A DNA stretch of 64,000 nt, taken from NCBI RefSeq assembly GCF_002080415.1, contig NZ_CP020474.1, forward strand, positions 3,113,501 through 3,177,500, given 5' to 3'. Of the stretch, positions 16,889-26,079 are shown one piece after another. A program made the translations under genes and the position numbers. Positions within the stretch are counted from its first letter, which is position 1. Every line of letters begins with the position of its first letter. This stretch comes from Roseovarius mucosus. Lineage in GTDB: Bacteria > Pseudomonadota > Alphaproteobacteria > Rhodobacterales > Rhodobacteraceae. Below the pieces are notes generated by a model, which was not told the origin of the DNA, made no database searches, and was given only the letters and a program-made list of their open reading frames with translations.

Positions 16889-18202
16889 TCAGTTGAGGGT
16901 GCTGTCCAATCCAACAGGCTGACCCACCACGACAAAGGTCAGCGTTTCCGGATCGAGCAATTCGCGCGCGACACGGTTGATATCGTCGAGCGCGACGGCA
17001 TTCACCTTGTCATTGCGCGTTACGATGTAATCGGTCGGCAACCCCTCCATCTGCATGCCGACGGCGATGTCGGCGATGGGTCCATTCCCCTCGAACTGCA
17101 AAGGGTAGGCGCCGGTCAGATAGGTTTTGGCGTTTTCCAGCTCTTCAGGTGTGACACCCTCTGTGTGGATACGGTCCCATTCGTCACGAATGACAGTGAT
17201 CGCCTCGGCGACGCGGTCGTTGGCAGAGGCGACAGACCCCATCCAGAGTTGGGCCGCGTCCTTGTCCGCGAGATAGGAATAGACGCCATAGGTCAGGCCG
17301 CGCTTTTCACGAACCTCGCTCATCAACCGACTTTCAAAGCCGCCACCGCCAAGGATGTGGTTGAGGATATAGGCGGCAAAGAAATCGGGATCGTCGCGGT
17401 CGATGCCAGGTTGGGCAAAGGCCACAATGGATTGCGGTGTCGCAAAATCAGTGACCTTCACACCGCCCGGCAGATTAGGCGCGACATTGCCCGGCAGCGG
17501 TGCGCCGCTTTCGGGCAGGTCGCCAAGCAGGCTATCGAGAAGGGCGGCAAGCTCTGCCTCGGTGATGTCGCCCACGGCAGAGACATAAAGCCTGTCACGG
17601 GCCAGAGCGCCCTGATGTGCGGCCAAAATATCGTCGCGGGTAAGGGCCGTGACACTCTCGATGGTGCCGTCAAGCGATGAGCCATAGGGATGATCGCCGA
17701 ACACGAGGCTGTCAAACGCTTGTCCGACGATATCGCGCGGATCGGTTTGCGACGCGTTGATGATCGACAGGATCTGGGCGCGCACACGCTCGATGGCGTC
17801 GGGATCAAAGCGCGGCTCTACGAGGCTTGAGCGCAGGAGATCGACCGCTTGATCGCGGTTTTCGGTCAGAAACCGGGCTGAGACGCTGACGCGGTCGTCA
17901 TTGACGGAATAGCGGAAATCTGCGGCGAGGGATTCAGAGGCGCGCGCAAAGCCCTGCGCGTCCATCTCGGCGGCGCCTTCCTCAAGCAGGCCGACCATAA
18001 GATTGGTCACGCCGCGCTTGCCCTCCGGATCAAGAGAGCCGCCGCCGCGAAAGCGCAATTCAAGCGCCACGAAGGGGATCGAGTGATCCTCGACCAGCCA
18101 AGCCTCAAGCCCGCCGGGCGTTGTGATTTCCCTGACCTCGATTTCAGCGCGCGCGGGCAGCGCAGCCAGCAAAAGAACGAAACTCAGAACGAAACGGATC
18201 AT
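16889..18202 (-). CDS. M16 peptidase-like protein, non-catalytic partner
   Basis: A 437-residue M16-fold protein with a signal peptide (FVLSFVLLLAALPARA). The zinc motif HxxEH is absent: the equivalent segment reads TNLMVGLLEEG. The C-terminal half keeps the substrate-contact motif REKRGLTYGVYSYL. This is the usual pattern of the inactive partner in two-gene M16 peptidase pairs. The start overlaps the stop of the active paralogue by 4 nt (ATGA), implying translational coupling and a heterodimer in the periplasm. Confidence 0.93.
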   Translation of the reverse strand: MIRFVLSFVLLLAALPARAEIEVREITTPGGLEAWLVEDHSIPFVALELRFRGGGSLDPEGKRGVTNLMVGLLEEGAAEMDAQGFARASESLAADFRYSVNDDRVSVSARFLTENRDQAVDLLRSSLVEPRFDPDAIERVRAQILSIINASQTDPRDIVGQAFDSLVFGDHPYGSSLDGTIESVTALTRDDILAAHQGALARDRLYVSAVGDITEAELAALLDSLLGDLPESGAPLPGNVAPNLPGGVKVTDFATPQSIVAFAQPGIDRDDPDFFAAYILNHILGGGGFESRLMSEVREKRGLTYGVYSYLADKDAAQLWMGSVASANDRVAEAITVIRDEWDRIHTEGVTPEELENAKTYLTGAYPLQFEGNGPIADIAVGMQMEGLPTDYIVTRNDKVNAVALDDINRVARELLDPETLTFVVVGQPVGLDSTLN

Positions 18203-19539
18203 TGCGTGACCTCCGGTGCCATAAGCCAGCCTGTGACAGATTGCGTGCGATCCAGCACGTCGCGTGCGGCCTGCAAGATGTCTTCTTCGGTTGTGGCCTG
18301 AAGGATCGCGGGCCACGCTTGCACATCGGCCACGGTCAGCCCCTGTGTCAGCGCCTGACCATAGCGATTGGCCAAGCCGCCGGCATCGTCACGGGCATAG
18401 GTTTCCGAGGCGCGGAATTGCGTCTTGATACGCTCAAGCTGTTCGGCATCCACGCCTGTTTCCAGGAATGTCAGAAGCGCCTCGTCCATCGCCGCCTCGG
18501 CCTGTTCCAGTGTGACACCGGGGGCGGGCACGACAAAGAGGTCAAAGGTGGTGTCATCCAGCGACAGGCCCGAATAAGACGCGCCAACCTGCACCGCTGT
18601 CTGGTTCTGGAATTGCAGTTTCTCGGCCAGAAGGGATGTTTGACCGCCACCCAGAATATCGGCCAGCAGGGTCAGCGCTGCGGCCTTTTCCTGTGCGCCG
18701 CTGTCACGCTCGGGGGCGAGATAGGAGCGGGTCACATAGGGTTGCGACACGCGCGCGTCGCGCAACGTGATCCGCCGCTCGGCAAGTTGCGGCGGCTCTT
18801 GCGGGCGGGCGCGCTCGGGCAGGGCAGGGTTGGCAGGGATGGGGCCGTAATAGGTGTCGGCCAGAGCGCGCACCGCGTCAGGCGTGACATCACCCGCGAT
18901 GATCAGGATGGCGTTATTGGGGGCGTAGAATGTTCGATAGAACTCTAGCGCCGCGTCAAGATCGAGGGCCTCCATCTCGTGCCGCCAGCCGATGATCGGC
19001 ACACCGTAACGGTGATTGAGATATTGCGTCGCGTTCTTTTGCTCACGGAACAGCGCGCCGGGGCTGTTTTCGACCCGTTGATTGCGTTCTTCGATGATCA
19101 CATCGCGCTCGGTCAGGATATCGGCCTCGTCGAGCTGCAGATTGGTCATACGGTCCGATTCCATCCGCATGACCAGCTCAAGCCGGTCGGCGGCGATACG
19201 CTGGAAATAGGCGGTGTAATCATAGCTGGTAAAGGCATTGTCCGAGCCGCCATTGCGCGCCACGGTGGCGGAAAATTCGCCTGGTTCCATGGTCTTGGTG
19301 CCCTTGAAGAGCAAATGTTCAAGAAAATGTGCAACGCCCGAGACGCCCGGCGTTTCGTCGGCAGACCCGGCGCGATACCACAGCATTTGCGTGACAACTG
19401 GCGCGCGGTGATCCTCGATCACCACCACATCAAGCCCGTTGTCGAGCGTGAAATGCGTCACCTGATCGGTGGTCGAGGCTGATACTGGGGCCGCGAGCGG
19501 TAAGAGGGCCAGCGTCAGCCCGGCAAGGAAATGTCGCAT
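18199..19539 (-). CDS. M16 family zinc metallopeptidase, catalytic subunit
   Basis: A 446-residue exported M16 peptidase with a signal peptide ending near VSAS (18-22). The inverted zinc motif H71-F-L-E-H75 and the distal glutamate in IIEERNQR (E150/E151) are present, and GDVTPDAV begins the second half. The enzymes are clam-shell proteases that degrade small peptides; this one probably works with the HxxEH-less partner encoded immediately downstream. It is preceded by the DUF3035 lipoprotein and follows lspA in a long minus-strand run. Confidence 0.95.
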   Translation of the reverse strand: MRHFLAGLTLALLPLAAPVSASTTDQVTHFTLDNGLDVVVIEDHRAPVVTQMLWYRAGSADETPGVSGVAHFLEHLLFKGTKTMEPGEFSATVARNGGSDNAFTSYDYTAYFQRIAADRLELVMRMESDRMTNLQLDEADILTERDVIIEERNQRVENSPGALFREQKNATQYLNHRYGVPIIGWRHEMEALDLDAALEFYRTFYAPNNAILIIAGDVTPDAVRALADTYYGPIPANPALPERARPQEPPQLAERRITLRDARVSQPYVTRSYLAPERDSGAQEKAAALTLLADILGGGQTSLLAEKLQFQNQTAVQVGASYSGLSLDDTTFDLFVVPAPGVTLEQAEAAMDEALLTFLETGVDAEQLERIKTQFRASETYARDDAGGLANRYGQALTQGLTVADVQAWPAILQATTEEDILQAARDVLDRTQSVTGWLMAPEVTQ

Positions 19540-19613
19540 TTACGGTCTCCGGTCTAAGTCGCATTTGATCAAGTAGATACGCCTTGGCCGCGCCGTTTCA
19601 AGCGGTTGGGTGT

Positions 19614-20126
19614 TCACTCTGGCGGGGGCGGGCTTGCCGGGGTGAGAACGCCGCGGTTGCGCAGACGTTGTTCCTCTGAGTAGGCATCCAGCCATTCGCG
19701 GCGGTAGGCCTGAACATAATCGTCGCCGGGCAGGAAGCGCAGCACGTCGACGCGGCCATGCGCCTGACGCAGGGCCTTGTCCTCGGCGGCGAGGGTCTGG
19801 CGGATGGCGGGGGTGGCCCCGTAGCGGTTCGCGTGATTGACGAGCGCGCCATTGCCTGCGACCCCACCTGCCGAATTGCCCCCCAAGGCGGCCAAACCAT
19901 CGGCCAGCGGGTTTTGATCCGTCAGATTGGCACCACCGGGGTTCGGGGCAGGCAGGCTGGCCAAATCCTCGGGTGTTTGCAAGGGCTTGCCGGGAATAAT
20001 GGAAAACTCGTCAGGCCCGTTTCCGGTATGACGAATCTTGCTGAGCGTGACGTCGTCGCGCCCGCCGCACCCGGCCACGAAAGTGGCCACAAGAAGGGTC
20101 AGAACTGTTTTTCGCGGCATCGCCAT
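19614..20126 (-). CDS. DUF3035 lipoprotein (BamF-like)
   Basis: A 170-residue lipoprotein. The signal peptide ends in a lipobox with Cys at VAGC, followed by GGRDDVTL. The middle has GPDEFSIIPGKPLQTPEDLASLPAPNPGG, of which PDEFSIIPGKPL and P.DLASLP are family hallmarks of DUF3035, an alphaproteobacterial family linked to the outer-membrane BAM complex as BamF. The ATG at 20126 has GGAG 7 nt upstream. It follows lspA, whose product processes lipoproteins, in the same transcription unit. The BAM role is inferred from the family name only. Confidence 0.82.
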   Translation of the reverse strand: MAMPRKTVLTLLVATFVAGCGGRDDVTLSKIRHTGNGPDEFSIIPGKPLQTPEDLASLPAPNPGGANLTDQNPLADGLAALGGNSAGGVAGNGALVNHANRYGATPAIRQTLAAEDKALRQAHGRVDVLRFLPGDDYVQAYRREWLDAYSEEQRLRNRGVLTPASPPPPE

Positions 20127-20177
20127 CGCCACTCTCCTGCAAGGTCATGGGAGCCTTATCGCATTCAAAGCCCGAGG

Positions 20178-20648
20178 TCACGAGGGCTTTTTGCCAGACG
20201 GCAGCAGAACCATACCAAAGGCCCCGACGAAAACCGCAATGTCGGCCACGTTGAACGCATAAGGATTGGTAAAGCCGCAGCAAGACATATTAAGGAAATC
20301 CGCCACCGCGCCATAGATCAGCCGGTCGATCACATTACCGAGAGCGCCGCCCACCAGCAGCCCCGCCGCCAAGCGGTGCCAGCGGCCCAAGGGTTCGGTA
20401 TGCACCCACCAGAGCACTGCGCCTGCGATGACCAGCGCCACCGCGATCAGCACCCAGCGTGTGACCGGATCATCACCGGCGAGAATCCCGAAATTGATGC
20501 CGTAGTTCCACGCCATGCGGAGGTTGATAAACGGCGGCCACAGGTCAATCGCCCCGAGACTGCGCAGGTCCATCGCATGTACCACAAGATATTTCGTGGC
20601 CTGATCCAGCAGGAAGATCCAGAATGCTGTCCAGAAAACAATCCGCAT
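20178..20648 (-). CDS. lspA: Lipoprotein signal peptidase (signal peptidase II)
   Basis: LspA cleaves signal peptides of prolipoproteins in the inner membrane. The 156-residue protein has four membrane helices and the two catalytic aspartates: D117 in GALGNVIDRLIYGAVADF (read GNVIDRL...AVADF) and D136 in FNVADIAV. I chose the ATG at 20648, 7 nt after the purH stop, because the family N-terminus begins here. It lies between purH and the DUF3035 lipoprotein gene. Confidence 0.95.
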   Translation of the reverse strand: MRIVFWTAFWIFLLDQATKYLVVHAMDLRSLGAIDLWPPFINLRMAWNYGINFGILAGDDPVTRWVLIAVALVIAGAVLWWVHTEPLGRWHRLAAGLLVGGALGNVIDRLIYGAVADFLNMSCCGFTNPYAFNVADIAVFVGAFGMVLLPSGKKPS

Positions 20649-20655
20649 CGGCGCG

Positions 20656-22245
20656 TCAGTGCCGGAAATGGCGCATGCCGGTGAAGACCATCGCCAACCC
20701 CGCCGCATCTGCCGCTGCAATCACCTCGTCGTCGCGCATCGAGCCGCCGGGCTGAATGATCGCGGTGGCACCCGCCTCTGCGGCAGTCATCAGGCCATCT
20801 GCAAAGGGAAAGAACGCATCCGAGGCCACGACGCTGCCTTGGGTCAGGGGGGCCGCCAGACCAAGGGTTTCGGCCATGTCCACCGCCTTGCGCGCAGCGA
20901 TACGGCAGCTATCGACCCGGCTCATCTGGCCTGCGCCCACGCCCACGGTGGCCCCATCCTTGACGTAGACAATGGCGTTGGATTTGACGTGTTTCGCCAC
21001 TTTCCACGCAAAGAGCAGATCCGCCAATTCGCGCGGTTCGGGCGCGCGTTTGGTCACGACCTTGAGGTCGCTTGCGGCGATATGGCCGGTATCCTTGTCC
21101 TGTACCAGATAGCCGCCGGAGACCTGCTTGATCATCCGCCCCGCCGTGGCGGGATCAGCCAGCCCGTCTGTCAAAAGGAGGCGCAGGTTTTTCTTCTTGG
21201 CGAAAATACTCATGGCACCGGCGTCGGCACCGGGGGCAATCACCACCTCGGTGAAAATTTCTGCAATCTCTTCTGCGGTGACGGCATCCAGCGGCTGATT
21301 GAGCGCGATGATGCCGCCAAAGGCCGAGGTGCGATCGCAATCAAAGGCGTGTTTATAGGCCTCAAGCAGGGTCGCGCCACGCGCCACGCCGCAGGGGTTG
21401 GCGTGTTTGATAATGGCGCAGGCAGGGCCATCGGCCGGGGCGAATTCGCTCACCAGTTCAAAGGCCGCGTCTGTGTCGTTGATGTTGTTATAGCTCAGTT
21501 CCTTGCCCTGCACCTGCCGGGCGGTGGCCACGCCAGGCCGGTCCGAGCCATCGGTGTAAAAGGCTGCTGCCTGATGCGGGTTCTCGCCATAGCGCAGGGT
21601 TTGTGCCAGCGTGCCAGCAAAGGCACGGCGGCGCGGCGCGGCATCTTCGATGGCCCCGGCCAGCCATGTGCTGACCGCCGCGTCATAGGCGGCGGTGCGG
21701 GCATAGGCGATTTGCGCCAGTCGTTGACGGAAGGCACGTGTGGTCTGGCCGTTATGCGCGTCCAGCTCTGCCAGAAGCGGCGCGTAATCGGCCACATCCA
21801 CGACCACGGTGACAAAGCCGTGGTTCTTGGACGCGGCGCGGATCATCGCCGGGCCGCCGATGTCGATATTCTCGACGCAGTCTTCATAGTCGCCACCGCG
21901 GGCGACGGTTTCCTCGAACGGGTAGAGGTTGACGACCAAAAGGTCGATCGCACCAATGCCATGCGCCTGCATCGCCGCCTGATGCTCGGGATTGTCGCGC
22001 AGCGCCAAAAGGCCGCCATGCACCATCGGGTGCAGGGTTTTCACGCGCCCGTCCATCATTTCAGGAAAGCCCGTAACCTCGGCCACGTCACGCACCGCAA
22101 GACCGGCCTCGCGCAGCGCCTTGGCGGTGCCGCCGGTGGACAAGAGCTCGACTCCGCGCGCGGCCAGCGCTTGGCCAAGCTCGAGAAGCCCGGTCTTGTC
22201 AGAAACGGAAAGAAGGGCGCGGGTGATGGGCGCGTGATCGGTCAT
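20656..22245 (-). CDS. purH: Bifunctional AICAR formyltransferase/IMP cyclohydrolase
   Basis: PurH performs the last two steps of IMP synthesis. The 529-residue protein has the N-terminal MGS-like cyclohydrolase domain ([28 protein letters not shown]) and the C-terminal transformylase domain, with the catalytic KHANPCGVA segment and [10 protein letters not shown]. Length and motifs are normal. It follows the heparinase-like gene by 24 nt and precedes lspA by 7 nt, a standard alphaproteobacterial arrangement. Confidence 0.98.
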   Translation of the reverse strand: MTDHAPITRALLSVSDKTGLLELGQALAARGVELLSTGGTAKALREAGLAVRDVAEVTGFPEMMDGRVKTLHPMVHGGLLALRDNPEHQAAMQAHGIGAIDLLVVNLYPFEETVARGGDYEDCVENIDIGGPAMIRAASKNHGFVTVVVDVADYAPLLAELDAHNGQTTRAFRQRLAQIAYARTAAYDAAVSTWLAGAIEDAAPRRRAFAGTLAQTLRYGENPHQAAAFYTDGSDRPGVATARQVQGKELSYNNINDTDAAFELVSEFAPADGPACAIIKHANPCGVARGATLLEAYKHAFDCDRTSAFGGIIALNQPLDAVTAEEIAEIFTEVVIAPGADAGAMSIFAKKKNLRLLLTDGLADPATAGRMIKQVSGGYLVQDKDTGHIAASDLKVVTKRAPEPRELADLLFAWKVAKHVKSNAIVYVKDGATVGVGAGQMSRVDSCRIAARKAVDMAETLGLAAPLTQGSVVASDAFFPFADGLMTAAEAGATAIIQPGGSMRDDEVIAAADAAGLAMVFTGMRHFRH

Positions 22246-22269
22246 ATCGGGCGGTCCTGCCTTGTCGGT

Positions 22270-24024
22270 TCACTCATCGGCCACGGGATCAAGCGCCTCC
22301 TCCTCGACATCGCGGATGCCGACCGGGGTATCTTGCGCCTTGGCCAGTGACCATCTCAGATGGGTCGCATAGTCCATCGCGCGACCGGATAAAACGATCT
22401 GTTTGGTCGCACGCGGTTTGAGGCGCGTTTTTTCAAGATACACACTCGGTTGCAAGGACAAAGCGGCGCGCGCGTCGCTGCGGAACACCCAAATTTCGCC
22501 GCTGCGCAGCGCCAGAGAGATGGCGGCCCCCCCCATATCGACCGAGGCATCTACATCCGGGTGCAAATGAAAGCGGATATCATAGGCAATGCCCTTCATG
22601 CGGGTCTCGTCTAGGGCGCGGTCAAAGCGGCGTTTGTCCGTCTCTTCGATGGCGAGCAGCATATCCTCACCCACCAGCGCGCGCCCGTCCAAGGTAAGGT
22701 CGAGTTGGCGCACATGGGTAAGGCCATGACCGCGCAGATAGCCGTCCTGCGCCCCTTCAAAGCGCAGCCCGTCGGGGGCCTTGGTCAGGTTGACCGGCAC
22801 ATGGCGCGGCGCTTCGCTCAGCCAGTCGGGGTGGCGTTTGTCATTGCTCAATCGCGCGCTGGAGCCATTGGCCAGCACCAGCGTCGAATGCGAGGGCGTG
22901 GCCCGGCCTGCCCGTCGCCATTCTGGCCCAAAACTATGGCCTGAGCCGCAATTGACGATCAGCGGGCGTCGGCCCGAGGTCAGTTCCAACGCAAGGGTCG
23001 AGGCATGCGCCCCCGAGGACGCCGCGCCGGTGGGTGGCGGGGCCGCGTCGATGATCACGCTGGTGCGGCCCGCGCCAAGCCGCGCAAAGCCCATGGCGAA
23101 CCCGTCCGTGCGCCGGGTCTTGACCCCGCTGGTGGCAAGCGCGCTGTCAAGCCGCCCTTCCAGCCCGCGCCCGCCGCCGTGAAATCGGGCCAGCCCGCCA
23201 TCGGCATGGCGCAGGCTGCGCAGGGTTGGGGCAATCCGCTCGATCGCGCGCCAATGCGCCTCGCCTGCGGTCTTGCCGGATTCGCTGAGCGCCATGGCGG
23301 CCCATGTGAGCAGGGTAAAGACCTCTAGCAGCTCTTCTGGGTTGCGGGTGGGCACGCCGCCCTGCGCGTCGATCTGCGTCTCGCATTCTCGCGCCAGCGC
23401 CGTCAGCGCCGGATCGAGATGCGGGTGCATCCCCTCAAGCGACAATCCGGCATAGATCAACCCGGTCAGCGCCTCGAACCGAGGCAGACCGGGGCGGGCG
23501 GCCTGCCAGCGGCGGGCAAGAAAGGCGGTCTGCTGCGCCAAAGAGCGGTAAAAGGGGCCAGACGCCTGTGACGGCTGGCCGCTGAGCACGAAAAGCGCCT
23601 GACTGATCCAGCGAATCAGGCGGCGGCCAGTCAGATCCGGGGTCCAGCCCGGTCCGGTGCCGTTGCCGTAAAGGTCGATCCAAGCCCAGAGCCATTCTTG
23701 CGCGCGCGCCCGTGCCGCCGCATCGCCCGCCGCCGCCAGATCGTCGAGCCAGCCAAAGCCGTGCAGTTGCGCGGCAAAACCCGCGTCGGGCGGGTCAAGT
23801 TTCCAGATGAGCGTATCCGGGGCCTCTATGAGGTGCCCCGCAAAGACGAAATTTCCTGCGCACAGCTGACGGCCCCGCGCGAGATAGCCGATGCTGCGCG
23901 GTTCCGGCTGCGACAGAAAGGCGGTGGCAGGGCGGCTGAGCGCGGCGCGGCGTGCCGCCAGCCGGTTCAGCAGGCGCGACCAGCGCTCTGGCCAGCGTTC
24001 TGGCAAGGGATCGGATGTGGACAT
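22270..24024 (-). CDS. Heparinase II/III family protein
   Basis: A 584-residue protein with the heparinase II/III alpha-toroid plus beta-sandwich layout. Visible signatures are LIWKLDPPDAGFAAQLHGFGWLDDL (here LIWKLDPP...HGFGWLDDL), a helical toroid to about residue 290, and the C-terminal catalytic-type segment VNCGSGHSFGPEWRRAGRATPSHSTLVL, seen as NCGSGHSFG and TPSHSTL. The family cleaves uronic-acid polysaccharides by beta-elimination; the copy between rsmB and purH is common in alphaproteobacteria and may act on a cell-envelope or exopolysaccharide. No signal peptide is evident. Confidence 0.88.
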   Translation of the reverse strand: MSTSDPLPERWPERWSRLLNRLAARRAALSRPATAFLSQPEPRSIGYLARGRQLCAGNFVFAGHLIEAPDTLIWKLDPPDAGFAAQLHGFGWLDDLAAAGDAAARARAQEWLWAWIDLYGNGTGPGWTPDLTGRRLIRWISQALFVLSGQPSQASGPFYRSLAQQTAFLARRWQAARPGLPRFEALTGLIYAGLSLEGMHPHLDPALTALARECETQIDAQGGVPTRNPEELLEVFTLLTWAAMALSESGKTAGEAHWRAIERIAPTLRSLRHADGGLARFHGGGRGLEGRLDSALATSGVKTRRTDGFAMGFARLGAGRTSVIIDAAPPPTGAASSGAHASTLALELTSGRRPLIVNCGSGHSFGPEWRRAGRATPSHSTLVLANGSSARLSNDKRHPDWLSEAPRHVPVNLTKAPDGLRFEGAQDGYLRGHGLTHVRQLDLTLDGRALVGEDMLLAIEETDKRRFDRALDETRMKGIAYDIRFHLHPDVDASVDMGGAAISLALRSGEIWVFRSDARAALSLQPSVYLEKTRLKPRATKQIVLSGRAMDYATHLRWSLAKAQDTPVGIRDVEEEALDPVADE

Positions 24025-24119
24025 ATGCCGTGCCTCTGGACGCTTCTCGCGGCGTTGATGAGCACACTATAGCGGTGGGGGGGAATCAAGTCACCGTTTC
24101 TTTGTTGGCTTTTCTGGCC

Positions 24120-25388
24120 TTAAAACCGGAGGCAGGCGATATAGAATCCATCCATTCCACCCAAGTCTGCCCAGTAATCGGGCCGCAGACGCAGCCCGCC
24201 TTCTTCGGTGATCCACGCGGGATCAATCCCCGGCTGCGCAAGGGCCGCGCGGTCTACTGTGAGGCCGGGATGACGCGCCAGCGCTTCCTCTACCTGACAT
24301 TCGCCCTCGTCTGGCAAAAGCGAACAGGTGCAAAAGACAAGCCGCCCGCCGGGTTTCAGGAGGGTCAGCGCATGATCCAGCATCTCAGCCTGAAGGGTGA
24401 TGAGCGCGCCAAAGTCTGAGCCGTCCTTGGCATGGGGCAGGTCGGGATGCCGCCGAATGGTGCCTGTCGCCGAACAGGGCGCGTCGAGCAGAATTGCGTC
24501 ATAGGGTCCCCCCTGATGGGCGCGGGCATCCTCGACACGGCAGGTGGCCTCAAGCCCGGTGCGCGCAAGGTTTTCGGCGACACGTGCCATGCGGCGCTCT
24601 GACAGGTCCAGCGCTGTCACCTCGGCCCCTGCCGCGGCCAGTTGCAGCGTCTTGCCCCCCGGTGCGGCGCAGAGATCCAGCACTGTTTCGCCGGGCTGCG
24701 GGGCCAGAACCTGCACCGGCAAAGCGGCGGCAGCGTCCTGCACCCACCATGCGCCCTCGGCATAGCCGGGCAGGGCCGAGACCTGCCCCGGATCGCTGCG
24801 TCGCAGGGAACCCGTAGGCAAAAGCGTGGCACCCAGACGGTCTGCCCAGCCTTGCGGATCGGATTTCACGGTGATGTCGAGCGCTGCCCCGGCGAAATGT
24901 GCGCGTTCCATCGCTGTGACGGCCCCCTTGCCCCAAGCCTCGACCAATGGGCCACGCAGCCAATCGGGCAGGCCGGGCTGGCGCAGGTCGTTCCAACTGC
25001 GCGGGGCCTCTTCGGCCACTTTGCGCAGCACGGCGTTGACCAGCCCCTTGAGATTGGCATGACGCGGGCTCTGGCCGATAATGTCTACAGCGTCATTGAC
25101 CACGCCATGCGACTCGCCGCCCTGTGCCAGCTCTACGGTTGCCAGACGCAGCACGTTCTGCACGGGCAGGGGCGGCCCCTTGCGCAGGTGGCGCGACAAG
25201 AGGCGGTCGGCGCGCGCCAGCCCGCGCAATGTTTCGGAGGCCAGCCGTTGCGCGCGAGCGCGGTCGGCGGGGGCAAGTGGATCAAGCGCGCCGCCCGCGA
25301 TGAGATCGGACATAAGCCGCCCCTCGCCCAACACGCGGTCGAGCAGATGCGCCGCGGCGGAGCGGGCGGTGAGCTTGGGCTTTTTCAT
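24120..25388 (-). CDS. rsmB: 16S rRNA (cytosine-C5)-methyltransferase, RsmB/NOP family
   Basis: A 422-residue protein with an N-terminal NusB-like RNA-binding domain (AAAHLLDRVLGEGRLM through VNAVLRKVAEEAP) and a Rossmann methyltransferase domain. The SAM motif is LDLCAAPGGKTLQLA, motif IV is DAPCSATG and motif VI is FCTCSLLPDEGE, carrying the two cysteines used by m5C rRNA methyltransferases. The product methylates C967 of 16S rRNA in E. coli. It is the first gene of the long minus-strand run ending with the M16 genes. Confidence 0.94.
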   Translation of the reverse strand: MKKPKLTARSAAAHLLDRVLGEGRLMSDLIAGGALDPLAPADRARAQRLASETLRGLARADRLLSRHLRKGPPLPVQNVLRLATVELAQGGESHGVVNDAVDIIGQSPRHANLKGLVNAVLRKVAEEAPRSWNDLRQPGLPDWLRGPLVEAWGKGAVTAMERAHFAGAALDITVKSDPQGWADRLGATLLPTGSLRRSDPGQVSALPGYAEGAWWVQDAAAALPVQVLAPQPGETVLDLCAAPGGKTLQLAAAGAEVTALDLSERRMARVAENLARTGLEATCRVEDARAHQGGPYDAILLDAPCSATGTIRRHPDLPHAKDGSDFGALITLQAEMLDHALTLLKPGGRLVFCTCSLLPDEGECQVEEALARHPGLTVDRAALAQPGIDPAWITEEGGLRLRPDYWADLGGMDGFYIACLRF

Positions 25389-25399
25389 GGGCCATGTCC

Positions 25400-25428
25400 T
25401 TGGCGAAGGGTTGGCTGTGCGATATATC
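25400..25428 (+). promoter_or_regulatory. Predicted promoter for the SdhAF4-like gene
   Basis: TTGGCG, a 17-nt spacer and TATATC lie about 30 nt before the ATG at 25458, in the 69-nt gap between divergent genes. Confidence 0.5.
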
Positions 25429-25457
25429 AGTGGGGTCTTGCCAAGGAAAGCCCGTCG

Positions 25458-25649
25458 ATGACCGATGATACACAGACGCCGTCCCGTGATTTGCCCCCCG
25501 CAGCACAGCGCGCGCTTGCCGAAGCCGAGGCGCGGCGCAAAGCGGCCGAAGCACTGGACCTGCCGCGCGAATTGGGCGGCCGGCGTGAAGGTTTGGAACC
25601 CGTGCGCTACGGCGATTGGGAGAAGAAGGGCCTTGCCATCGACTTTTGA
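25458..25649 (+). CDS. DUF1674 protein, succinate dehydrogenase assembly factor 4-like
   Basis: A 63-residue protein too small to stand out by length. It ends in the DUF1674 signature REGLEPVRYGDWEKKGLAIDF, read here as EPVRYGDWEKKG and IDF at the very C-terminus. The eukaryotic relative SDHAF4 (Sdh8) binds the flavinated SdhA subunit before assembly of complex II. AAGGAAAG lies 7 nt before the ATG and a promoter-like pair is upstream. The N-terminal half is charged and likely disordered. Confidence 0.85.
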   Translation: MTDDTQTPSRDLPPAAQRALAEAEARRKAAEALDLPRELGGRREGLEPVRYGDWEKKGLAIDF

Positions 25650-25667
25650 GGGGGCTGGCGCGCGGCG

Positions 25668-26021
25668 TTATCTCAGGCTGAGATCGGCAAACTGTCCAGC
25701 GCCCTGATCCGAGATGAAGCGCAGCGTGTTTCCCTGCACCCGCACGGCCTGACAGTTGGGGCCAAGATCCATGCTGCCCCAATAAAGATCACGGCAGAAG
25801 TAATCTCCGTTCCAGCGCCATGCGCCGGTCACATCGCGACCAAAGGCACGGCCTTTGATCTGGCCATCTGAGGTCACGTTCAAGGTGATGCCGAACCGCG
25901 TTAGATCACGGCCCTCGATCAGAGAAACGAAGCGGTCGCGTTTTGTCACCGGGGCAAAGCCCTCTGCCATGGCAGGGGCGGCAAGGCCGAGGATCAAAAG
26001 AACAGCAAGGACAACGCGCAT
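25668..26021 (-). CDS. Small exported protein of unknown function next to dapB
   Basis: A 117-residue protein with a clear signal peptide (VVLAVLLILGLAAPAMA). The mature part has paired cysteines in DYFCRDLYW and GPNCQAVRV that could form a disulfide, and ends GAGQFADLSLR. Proteins like this are sometimes labelled dihydrodipicolinate reductase in Rhodobacteraceae because dapB is adjacent, but it has no Rossmann fold and is far too short; that name should not be used. The function is unknown; the location is periplasmic. Confidence 0.78.
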   Translation of the reverse strand: MRVVLAVLLILGLAAPAMAEGFAPVTKRDRFVSLIEGRDLTRFGITLNVTSDGQIKGRAFGRDVTGAWRWNGDYFCRDLYWGSMDLGPNCQAVRVQGNTLRFISDQGAGQFADLSLR

Positions 26022-26079
26022 CGGGACACCATAGACAAGTTGGTTTCTAAGGTGGCTACGCAGGAGTGCCGGGATCGGA

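Noticed and set aside
19563..19572. A second TTTGATCAA operator upstream of the M16 pair
   Set aside because: Only the central 8 bp are symmetrical, against 16 bp at 9383, so chance is likely.
20659..22350. A 563-codon plus-strand frame opposite purH
   Set aside because: It is an antisense shadow of purH with Gly/His/Arg-rich, domainless translation.
22270..24024. Calling the heparinase-like gene an alginate lyase or a secreted enzyme
   Set aside because: No signal peptide is visible and the substrate cannot be read from the motifs; the family-level name is safer.
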